Assembly (NCBI GenBank): GCA_949317995.1
Contig: OX439050.1
Location: 47,121,777-47,185,776, forward strand
DNA: 64,000 bases
Origin: Acholoe squamosa
Taxonomy: Eukaryota; Annelida; Polychaeta; Phyllodocida; Polynoidae
Direction of reading: 5' to 3'
Shown: positions 48,645 through 58,736 of the stretch, one piece after another
Numbering within the stretch: the first letter of the stretch is position 1
Layout of the letters: every line of letters begins with the position of its first letter
The notes under the pieces: model-generated
What the model was told of the DNA's origin: nothing
Database searches by the model: none
What the model saw: the letters and a program-made list of their open reading frames with translations, nothing else
Position numbers and translations under genes: made by a program

Positions 48645-50008
48645 ACTTTAAAAGTACAGTATACAATGTAAATACATATACATGTAGTACATATATGTAA
48701 ATGTGATTAACAGTATTATGATAATGTCACGGTGTTACTAGTGAGGTAAAAACCATGTTGTAATTGATCAGCTGGTTGTAATAGTAATATCTAAATGGAA
48801 ATTCCAACCCCTGAGTTCCAATGAAATGTTTACAAGATGAAAATTAATGAGGAATTCATACAAATATCACAAGTTGAAACGAGCAATTTCGACACGCATA
48901 AAAAAAGACTCCTTGTATTGAACTTTTCTTTTTACTTATTTATTTTTCATAACACCAAGAGTCAGTATTCATGTAGGTGTAGTTTATTCTTAATTTATTT
49001 GCATCTACTGACTATTTTTATGGTTAACATAATATTGTCTCTATCAGGGTTGGTATTGAAGACATGTTAGTCTTACAAAAAGGTCGCCTTAGTAAAAATG
49101 GGGAAACAGGTGGATTGATATATCAATATCGACCTGAAGAATACAATCAGGAGCTTAGTCTGTGATAGTACATGTACATAGTATTGATCTTAGACCCTTC
49201 ACTCTATAAAGTGAAAACATTGCCATGCTGTGCTTGTACAGATACATGCTATTAATAAATAAAGGAATGTTATACAGAGAGATACACCATCCTATACTTT
49301 GTTTTTATCCGAGATACATGTATTTCATATTCAAATGATATCATCGTTAAAGATAGAGTGTATGGATGACTGAAGTCCAGTCCTTTATAGATCAAACTAA
49401 TTTATTATCCCCTATAGATAACAGTGGCGGATCTACAGACAGTGGAAAGAGGGTGGGGGGCATTGGAGAATTTCTTTACCAGGGTCTTCTCATGCAAATT
49501 AAACGTTAGAAAAATCAGGGGAAGGGGGGCGCGCCCCATCTAATTTCGCCACTAGATTATTATTCCGAGTAAGCAGGTTGTCCCATGGGCGCCGCCATTA
49601 CTGAAGCTTGTTATCAGCGAGTTCTACTGATAAAACCTATCAGATGGGTACCAGTTGCCCCCCCCCCCCCGAGAGGACCGCAGTGAATAGTTGGTGTCAT
49701 TTCATTGGCTGATAATCAAACCAGCTAAGGTCGTATAATGTAGACATCATTTCCTACTCGTTGCCCTGTTTAGTCACTCAGAACAATGGTAAGGGTTTTA
49801 GTCATGCGCCTCCCTCGCCATGAATATGACCTTAGCTGTCGAAATGGCGTTAAACATCTACATGTATTACTCACTCACTCATTACTCATGCGCCTGCTGT
49901 TACTAAATTGCCCTTTCCATGTACTACTCGCCAAGTCAACGCACCGTTTAATACTGTGCGAGACGGGCAGCCCCAACCACATCATCAGTTTACTGACGGC
50001 TACTGCAA

Positions 50009-50394
50009 CAGGGGTAGACACTAACACTGGCCCGGTGGTCAATGGCCAGTAGTTTTGAGTGTGGGCCAGTTAAATTTTCAAAAAATTCCTTCCTACTGGC
50101 CCGGGTTGCCGGTGGATATCCCCCCTTTTTTAGTCTACTGCATATGATAGAAAAGGTTGTCATGATTTTGTTGGCAAAGGATAAAACGGTGATACATTAA
50201 ATTGGGTTTTATCCATGTAACAGAGGGAACAACTTATAGTTGAATATTGCTAAAAGAGTGCATATATAAGAGTTTAAAATTTTGGTTTCTGATTATAAAT
50301 CCCGGGCCAACAGCTTTAGCAGTAGGCCAATAGATTTTGGATGCTGCAGGCCTGGGTGGCTATAGTCGCTAAAAACTGTTAGTGTCTACCCATG
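50009..50394. mobile_element. hAT-like MITE, 'CAGGGGTAGACACTAAC' family (copy 3)
   Basis: Left CAGGGGTAGACACTAACACT, right GTTAGTGTCTACCCATG, an inverted pair. The body shares 'ggcccggtgg' and 'cccgggccaacagctttagc' with copy 1. No 8-bp duplication can be recognised here, so the flanks may have diverged. Confidence 0.82.
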
Positions 50395-51483
50395 TGCATA
50401 CACTGAACTTGTATACGAAAAAGGTCCTTGGAGACTCTTTAATTCTGATTTTATATCCGAGCTCCATGTTTTGCCCATTCCAGTACCATACTGATATAGT
50501 GTGAGGAGTAATGTATGGAACTTATATATGTCCCTTTTATCAAGAAGTCCTGGTATTTTTTTTTATTTTTTCAAGCAACACCCAAACTAAAGACACATCC
50601 CATATGGTGCACTCACCTTTGAAGTTTAATATCACATATCATTCCATGGTACCGAATCCAATTGAAGCCACCTGGTGCATGTATACTACAACGTATAGGG
50701 CCTAGTCTATGTACATTTCTCTACAGTTTCACCACCACCATAGATTATAATCTCCGACCCAACCTGGTGCTTGCCCAAGGGACAACACCTTAACGTTGGT
50801 GGCAGATGCTAACCTTGAAAACCTTTTACTTGTCAAGAAGATTTTGAGAAAATAGGTAACATGAGGTATGTATACTCATACTCTGTGCGAACCTGTCAGT
50901 TAAAACACTAAAAAACTGAAACAATTTAGAAACGAAGCATATACACGAATGTAAATAGAGATAAGTCTTTAAAATGACGGTGCCTACTAGAAGTGTCCTC
51001 ACGCCCCCCCCCCCAATTGTCGTTGTTTGTAAATTTTCAAAACTACAGTGAGATCTCTTTAATTTGACCTGGAATAGTCAGCCTCCCCCCTTATCCACCA
51101 GGTTTACAGGGGAGACCATATCTAAAGCGTTAACTTAATTTTCTCTTTATTGCCTGCCATTTGGCATGGCAGAATATCGAGACCTCACTGTAGTCTAATC
51201 CTCGACGTTATAAGGCCGAAGAGAGGATGCAAAGCAGTCCACATGGACTGAATATTGATACATCATGCCATACATTCAGGAGTTCATCATGGCCGTGAAT
51301 ATTGGGAACATGATGCTGGTCAGGGCTGGATTCATTCATCGTGACGACCAATGTTCATCAAATGATGCATAAATGCAGTCCTATCTGTTGTCCAGTAGGC
51401 CCAGACATTGCTGAACCAGGTACTTGTGAGATAAACGCTGATAACAGCCAATTTTGGTCACTTTAATAGTCTTCTAGCATAAG

Positions 51484-51545
51484 ATCCTCGCCTGTAAGGC
51501 GCATCCTCAACTTAGGATGAACCTATAAGGCGCACTTGGTGTCCA
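51484..51545. repeat. Remnant of a 'TACCGTAA'-family element
   Basis: The words 'gatcctcgcctgtaaggcgc' and 'cctataaggcgcac' match the interior of the foldback elements at 38545-38774 and 2455-2984. The termini are missing. Confidence 0.5.
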
Positions 51546-51595
51546 TTCTGGCATATATATAGGCATACGCAAGGTTTCACGATAATGATGCTTAA

Positions 51596-51847
51596 GGGAG
51601 TGGTCATTTCTCAACAACAGGGGGGGGGGGTGGTGGGTTTTGGGGGGACAAAAAAATGTCAGACCCCTCTAAGGGGGGGGGGGGACAAAAAAATATTTGG
51701 CCCTTTTGAGCGAAAAACGCACGCGCGTAAAAGGGGGGGGGGTGGAAAAATTTCAGACCCCTCGGAGGGGGGGGGGGCAGAAAAATTTTCACCGCTCATG
51801 CGCGGAATTTCACCAACCCCCCCTGTTGTTAAAAAATGACCACTCCC
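51596..51847. mobile_element. PIF/Harbinger-like MITE (copy 4)
   Basis: Left 'gggagtggtcatttctcaac', right 'gttaaaaaatgaccactccc', flanked by TAA at 51593-51595 and 51848-51850. The interior is a series of G runs and C runs; the overlapping ORFs on both strands (FSPPPPP-like peptides) are artefacts of these runs. Confidence 0.9.
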
Positions 51848-51850
51848 TAA

Positions 51851-52608
51851 GGGAATATCGACCTCCAATAAAGTTTACATGATGCATAAAGGGGCATAGC
51901 AAACCGAATCAATAATATTCCATTGAAAATGTACTTGAATGATCAAATTAAAAATGATAAAGAGCACAGCACTGAAATCATATTTAACGGCAAGTTTTTA
52001 TTAAAAACTAAATATCAATCATCTGTACATCTATTTACATAACATACACTTCAAATATCATGCATGTACCTGGTATTCAAAAGAATACTTCTGCAATGCT
52101 GGTACTCAAAATAATACTTCTGCAATGCATTTGAATTTTCTGATTATTGCTCAAACAAATATGAAAGAGAAAGTCAAATTGTAGCTGCATGCCAATTATG
52201 TACAACATAACTATGATACTACCGGTATATACAAAAACGAGGAGTATTGCGTAGGTTAGATGTGACATTGCAATGGGCTGACCATAAATGCTGCAGAAAG
52301 ATAAGATTAATTGTATAGGCTCCATTACCGCATCTCAGAACACTGACGGATCCAGGATTTGTGAAAATGAGGGGTGGGCGCCGCTTGCCTAAGTCTCTTA
52401 TATTTGTTAGGGCGATTAAGAACAGGCAAATATACCCTTACTGAAAGCAAAAGGGAGGCACCACTGCAGATATATTCAAATCTTGCGTAGATTGTCATTT
52501 TGAGAAGTTTATACTGTCATAAACATCACCTAACATCTAATAACACCCAGGCCTATTAAAGCCTAGGAAACTAACATTGTAACAATTCAATACCCCCGGT
52601 ATTCACAA
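51851..52608. other. 3' side of HES gene B
   Basis: AT-rich, without exons. Probable 3' UTR of the minus-strand HES gene nearest 52608; a 'tttatt' (AATAAA on the minus strand) occurs at 51998-52003. Confidence 0.45.
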
Positions 52609-53950
52609 TCACCATGGCCTCCAATACGCCCCACGAGGGCCCATGATGGCGAAATGTCCGCCCCGTAGGACGTTGTCAAGGTTCCTAAGAAGTAGTCCTT
52701 CCGGTTGATTATACGCCGCCCTCATCATCAATACTCCATGTGGGTATACCCCTCTCTCCTCCTGAACATGAACCCCCTCAGCCATGTCCATTTCCCGCTG
52801 GTTCTCCACCAGTTTGTGTATGTCAGCCTCACTGTAGGCGCTAGGTACACGGGCCGCCACTAGGGGCGCTGTGGGCGGTGGTGGCAGCACACGAGGGACG
52901 CATGACGTGATGCGTGTAACGTCATGGACGGGATGAGGTCTCGTGACGTGTCTGCGCGTCTCCCTCAGGAAGCTCACGGCCATGTCCAGGATCTGGGACG
53001 TGTCTGCGTCCTCCATCTGAATTCAAAAGGGAGATAAAAAATCTTATGAATAAGGGATTCATTTGTTCAATCGAATTCAATATTTCATTGAAATTCTACC
53101 TCTGTAGATGTATTCTACAATTCACTCTACGAGTAGTGCTCCACATTTCAACAGATTTGAATCAAGGACAAAGATATACAATGTTAACCCTAGAATTTGG
53201 CCTCTCTACATAGACAGATGACATCTCCAGATCATATGACATTGTAATATCACTTAAAGTCAAGTATAGATCGGCAGAGAATTATCACAAATCAATACAT
53301 GTACATGTATAGGCCTAAACATGTGCCCTTTGCACCATGCTTTGTGTGACTCAACTTTCTGTAAGTAGTATTAGGAGTTGGGGAATGTTAGCGACTCCTT
53401 GTACAAGCATTGCGCCCATGATTACGAAGATATCTTTGGTTTGAACTCTGACTGACACTAAACCCTAAATTAATCATTATTTTTTAACAACAAAAAAAGA
53501 AAAGATAAATGCTCACCTCTCCAGCCTCCTCCTGTAGTATATCCCGTAATGCTGCTAGGGACCTGTTCATACGGGCACGTCGCTGCTTCTCCACAGCGAT
53601 TTTCTTCAACTGTTAATGGTAGAATAAAATCAATTGTTACACTCCCTGGTTACACATGTCTTAACAATACTTCTATCTCTAGATCCAATGTCTTTAGTTT
53701 CCTTTGGCATCCACTAATTGCTTGTGAAAAATTTGCACATGATTGATGTGTTATAAATACAAAGGTAAGGTTTTAAAGTCCTCATATACCTCATTAACCC
53801 CAGTTCACTCAAAAGCAAATAACAGTCAATAAAAAAGTATAGTAAATTACATAGGCCCTATGGTATGTTCTTTACCTTTCTTCTCTCTATGGAGGAGAGT
53901 TGATGTAAAGTGGGCTTGTCCTCAGGTTGTGTCAATGCTGTTTTAGTCAT
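52609..53950 (-). CDS. Hairy/Enhancer-of-split (HES) family bHLH repressor B, predicted 191 aa
   Basis: Exons 53876-53950 (ATG at 53950), 53517-53609 and 52609-53016 (TGA) join in phase 0 with GT-AG borders. Residues about 24-80 form a bHLH: 'RRKLKKIAVEKQRRARMNRS', helix 1 LAALRDILQEE, a very short loop, helix 2 TSQILDMAVSFLRETRR. The protein ends WRPW, for Groucho/TLE co-repression. As in HES A, the diagnostic basic-region proline is missing (Ile29 at E-3), and no clear Orange domain is seen. HES B has three coding exons against four in HES A, and a much shorter C-terminal part (about 110 aa). The introns before the basic region and in the loop correspond to those of HES A. Known family role: transcriptional repression downstream of Notch or in patterning; the specific role here is unknown. 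Confidence 0.93.
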
Positions 53951-54124
53951 TTTGTCGAAGTTGTAGTTTACCTAATATCACCAAAGTCGACTCCTCCCCC
54001 TCTTGTGTCCTCAAACTAGGACAATGTATCAAATGTGTCCTGCGTAACAGAAACAGGTGGTGAGCGTTCCGATGTCGTCTGCTCGGCCGTCAGACCCTGA
54101 CTGAGACCAGCGCTGGCTGATGTG

Positions 54125-54133
54125 TTATATATG
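54125..54133 (-). promoter_or_regulatory. TATA box of HES gene B
   Basis: Minus-strand 'catatataac' lies about 175 bp upstream of the ATG at 53950. Spacing and GC-rich flanks fit a core promoter. A CACGTG occurs further upstream at about 54341-54346. Confidence 0.6.
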
Positions 54134-55106
54134 AAGGCAGGACAGGAACCAGCATGAGGGTGCACAGGGAAAGGGCGTGGCACAGGGGCCCAGTGTTACA
54201 GGTAACAAGGTTATAGGGGTGGAACGCCAGTCACAGGTGTGACTTTGAACCCCGCCGCCTGGCGGAAAGATCAGAAACTACCACAGGGGGTAAAGGATAA
54301 TGTGGGATTAATTAAGGAATTGTTTACCCCTAGTATACAACACGTGCAGACGACAATTGGACCCACTGACTGTATAATCATGTACAAACAGGCCTGGCCC
54401 CGTGTGCACACTTCATTATGCACGGCTACGGGCCCCATTGTTTCTGTAGAGGTATGAATAACAAGGCAGGGACTTTGATCAGGTACAGGGTGCGCTACAG
54501 TGTAACTTACCTATCAATTAACCTGCTAATTAAGTGGAAGCTCATTAAGCCATGCAGAAGGGTGACCAGGCTTGCTGGGCCCGTGTACAAACAAGGCAGT
54601 TAACAATTAAGCATCCCTTCTAATTATCTCCAGTTGCTGTCTGTTATGTAGGTCTGTGCACTTCAAGACGCTAGATATATGCAGGTATATTCCGATGATA
54701 TGTAGACTTTATAGAGAATAAAAGCGTGTCTATATGCACAGAAATGCGGCTGTTTTCTTTGCCTTGGTGTCCAGGTGTTTCCCATCCTCAATGTAATTGG
54801 AATATCTTTATCATTTGGTATCATCATAGAGGACCGTACACTATAGGGGGCTCCTCTATGGTATTATCCCAATAATTAATACTATATCACTATAGTGTTT
54901 TTTTTATTCTTTGCAATTACTTATGATCCTGGCTTATGATGTATGATAACTGCTACATCTATTTTGTGCACTTTATTTGATGCATCATCGTAACCCCAGT
55001 GCATTTCAAAGGAAGATGTCTATTTAATTAACTCTCCCAAGTTTGATCTCTGATTGGTTGGGAGTACCACAGCAAAAGTAATATAGGCCTAAGCAATACA
55101 GATGTC
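54134..55106. other. Upstream flank of HES gene B
   Basis: No exon found. Likely contains the regulatory sequence of HES gene B; no RBPJ-type GTGGGAA site was seen in the proximal part. Confidence 0.4.
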
Positions 55107-55322
55107 TACCGTAATGGCCCGTTTAAGCGCCGGGGTGTCAAATAAGCGCCGGGGTCTCAAATAAGCGCCGGTTTCGTATAAGCTCAGGGGTATAGGGGTA
55201 CTGAAATTGATCTTAACCACTAAAAACAGTATTCAAATAAGCGCCTGTATCATATGAGCGCCGGGGGTACAGTGGGTTTGTAATCAATGAGCGCCCGGGC
55301 GCTGATACGGGCCACTACGGTA
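55107..55322. mobile_element. Foldback MITE, 'TACCGTAATGGCCCGT' ends
   Basis: Left TACCGTAATGGCCCGT, right ACGGGCCACTACGGTA, an inverted pair with one mismatch. The interior repeats 'aaataagcgccggggt'. Its TACCGTAA terminus links it to the elements at 2455 and 38545. Confidence 0.85.
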
Positions 55323-57893
55323 TATAACCAATAAATTGAACAGTGTTTATTGAATTCAATGCACTTAGCTATTAAGTATTCTATTCATCACTTTGTAATG
55401 CCTCGATGACCTTATATGAATATTACATCACTCTATTATATCACCACTCATACAAAAGCATTGGTGATGTTCTTATAGTGTGATTATGTCCTTTTGTGTG
55501 AGTGTTCCCCTCCCCCTTACATCACTGCACATCGTCACACAAGGGGGAGCAGTGGGAATGGGTTCAGTCATGCATGGGTAGACAAGCTGTTTTGTGGTAC
55601 AATGTGGCTTTTTGTGGGGGTGAGGGTAGGGTGTGGGTGGAAGAATGGGCGGACCTACTATACGTTGTAAGGTGGAGAAGGGTGGGGACTTAATCAAAGG
55701 ATGTGAGGCGGGCACCCATTTCACACACCAAAATAACCCATTATACTCCTGGTCTAATTTCCCCAATACACATGTATGTGTATTGAATGTGCATAACTAT
55801 ACACATTCCTTTCACATCCCTACACATTCACCTGCATTACCTACATTGCTTTACTCTGGTACATTATACACCCACCCCCCACCCCCCACAATTCACAAGC
55901 CCCATCATGATGAACAACTGTTTGAGGCCTATATCACATTTACAGGCAGCATTGTCGTGTTGAACTGAAGGCGATAATGGAGTAGTAGTTCTACAAAAGC
56001 CAAGCTAACACCGCCCCTCCCCTTTCCCCTCTCAACCCAAACTTCAAAGGGACACCTCCCCGCAGCACAGACCCCCTACTCCCTCTCTAGAAGCGTCGGT
56101 GTGACACCTGGCGAGACGCAACCCAACCTGTGTTTACATCCAGGAACTTCCAGGAACCATACACTGGTTCCCCCTGCTCCTCTAACACTATGGTTACATA
56201 CATGGAACAGGGCATGCACAGAGAACCAGTAACAACGCGTGCAATGCACGTGCAGACTTGGACGCCGCACGCTTCACACACGGGTCGCCGGAGGGCACCA
56301 CTGATGCCAAAAGGGCATTGGCGGTCACATGACCCAGGGCTGCGTCACATGACCTTTGTCCCTCTGGGCGCATGCGCTGGCGTCTGGTGGACGAAGAATG
56401 ACCCCGAGAGACGTAACCTTGTCTGTCGGACCGTCTGTTAGTCTCTTTTTGTCATCACCCCAACTCTTTTGTGACTAGGCAATCTCAGAAATATGAAATG
56501 GTGATTGGCTCACATAATGAGAAAGGGAACTCACTGGAAGTGCAAATTATGACGACTGCATATGAGAATGTACACCTATAATTATAGACGTAATGTAGAC
56601 CTATGTGCCTATTTTGTCTAGGGAATGATTGTGTTAATTGTTGAAGTCTGAATCAGATATCCAGACAAATGGAAATAACTCTGACCTACGTAGGCTAGTT
56701 GTCCTAAACCTAGATCTAATCACAAGATAAACCTGAGCTTAAAAAAAGAGGAAGTTAGAACAACTTTGCGTCATACACATTCCCTCCACCTCCTCACCTA
56801 GGCCTATATTATTTATAACATACATAGGTACCCAGTTATATTATCACAACTCACAACAAACAGAAAGACACTAAAGACTGAAAAGTGACCATCCATCCCC
56901 CTTCAACTCTGTCGGCAGATAAAAAGATACCCATCTGTCAATCACCTTCCCCAGTCCACCAGGTGCACGGGACAGATAGTGTAGGTATGGGGGGGGGGGG
57001 GTACCTGTATTACCAACAGGGGGTATGGGGGAGTTTGGTGATAGATGTTATCTCTAAGGGACAGAGAGGTGGGCGCAGCGTGAGAGTGGTGAGCACTTTG
57101 AGTAGCATATCATCAGCGATATAAGGTTTGCAACACTTTATCAATGCTATATTGTACAGTACCTGTGAATGGTATAGTTGTGCAGGTGCTGTGAGGGTTC
57201 ACAGGTAAGTATTGCAGGTGTGGGAGTATTCTAAGCTGCTACGGGTTCAAAGCATTTTAAATCTTAATGAGAAGAGAATCTATATAGATAATGTAACTCC
57301 TTCATCTATAGTAATGATAAATTATTCAGGATGGATGTAGGTATTCAGAATGGTCTGATAACAAAATATAAGCATTAAAAAGGCTAACCTTTTTTCACAG
57401 CCAAATACCCAATTTCAGACTAATTTTGAGGATTGATGAGGAAAAGATATTGAAAAGTAAAGAAAAGAAACATCCGAACCCTCCACCCTCCATAATATAT
57501 CTTCAGATTATGTAAACCTGAAGCATATATATTTTTACAATGAGAATCGTTCTTGTGTTTTGAAGTTGCAATGGTTTCGAATAAAAGCAAACCCATTCTA
57601 GGTACAAAAAGTAGACTACAAATCATAATTTCTTTTCGCATGACTTAATGTGGACCTCCTGGCTAATTAATCTTTTACCATATATGTTGGCACCATGCAT
57701 ATTTCCACACATACTGCTTTGGAAGGACTGGTCTGGTGGGGGCTTGGGGGGTGGGGGTCCTGATGCGTCGGCAGTGATGAGAGAACAGTAGCTTTGGGGG
57801 ATGGATGGAACGGGTGTTGGACAACGAATACCAACGCTGTTTTTATCACTAGACATATGAGAGGATGTCTCTTCTCTCTTCTTTCAATCACTC
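55323..57893. other. Mostly non-coding stretch
   Basis: No assembled gene. A minus-strand open frame at 56087-56360 is Cys-rich and codon-like, but no homologue is recognised and the splice context is unclear (see findings). Confidence 0.35.
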
Positions 57894-58036
57894 AGCCACC
57901 ACCTGCAATGCCCTGCCCCACGCCGAGGGTGAGAGTCTTTCAATGGAGCAGGTGGCTGAACTGGAGTATGTCCGCGTAGGGATATCAAAGGGTGGCCCCC
58001 TGAGCATAGTCCCAGGTGGGCCCAGTCTTATCAAGG
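57894..58036 (+). CDS. Orphan internal exon of an unrecognised gene
   Basis: A strong acceptor (ctttcaatcactcag) at 57893 and donor (aag|gtagat) after 58036 bracket an open frame of about 47 codons. It translates to ...CNALPHAEGESLSMEQVAEL then EYVRVGISKGGPLSIVPGGP and SLIK. Composition and codon quality look like real protein sequence, and the exon length (143 nt, entered with two leading bases) is typical. I do not recognise the family and could not find its neighbouring exons, so the gene's extent is unknown. Confidence 0.45.
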
Positions 58037-58566
58037 TAGATTAGGGCTTTCTGAGGATATTTATATGGGCTATGTAGATTTGGGGAATGCTTCGCTGGGG
58101 ACGCTGATTCTGAGGACTGGTTTCAAGTGGGTGCCGTCATATTGTTTTATTTGTCTAGGAGGGATTGGGTTTCTGGAGGACGCTGTGGGTGGGGGTTAGA
58201 GTGTGGTGTAATAGAGGTATTGTGTCTGTATGGTCCACATAGGTGGAGGAATGTGAGTGTGAAGGGAATGTAATATAAATTCACCAACACTATATATGTA
58301 TAAATGGCTAGGTTAATGATTGTTGACTTTAGCCCAAGGCTCTATCCCAAAAGCTACAAATACAAGGGCTATCAAAGCTATAATTGGGTATTTGCAAACT
58401 AATTCTGCAGTTGTAAGCTTCAATCTACCAACTTAATGCTGCATGATTTCATGGATATTTTTGAAAGTAGAGATTTCCATACATTTCAATCAGAAATTCA
58501 GAATATTAACGTCAGGTATGAATTGAGGTGCCGGTCCAGTGAACAGTCCTACCCTTGAAACAATTT

Positions 58567-58712
58567 CACGTGAATTCACCAGTAAAATCACGTGTTGAAC
58601 TGGTGTCGTTCCCGTGAACTCCCGTGAATTTTACACGTGAATTCACGGGATTCTGTGAGCAGAAATTCACGTGATATCACGGGATCACGTGAAATGACAG
58701 TAAATTCACGTG
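58567..58712. repeat. Cluster of six CACGTG palindromes
   Basis: CACGTG starts at 58567, 58589, 58634, 58668, 58686 and 58707, mostly within 'attcacgtgatatcacggg'-type words, i.e. an imperfect tandem palindromic repeat. As E-boxes these would be bHLH target sites, but the repeat nature suggests a decayed palindromic satellite or MITE. Confidence 0.8.
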
Positions 58713-58736
58713 ATATCACGGGAATACTGAAAATAC

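Larger units (their letters stand above)
48645..51595. other. 3' flank of HES gene A
   Basis: AT-rich 3' UTR-like start with an 'aataaataaagg' polyadenylation-type word at about 49254-49265, then intergenic sequence. No additional exon was supported. The hAT-like MITE at 50009-50394 is listed separately. Confidence 0.4.

Noticed and set aside
51604..51882. Proline/glycine-rich ORFs on both strands
   Set aside because: They come from G and C runs inside the Harbinger-like MITE.
55502..56000. Overlapping ORFs on both strands near 55.5-55.97 kb
   Set aside because: Low-complexity G/T and C/A sequence; no splice structure or homology.
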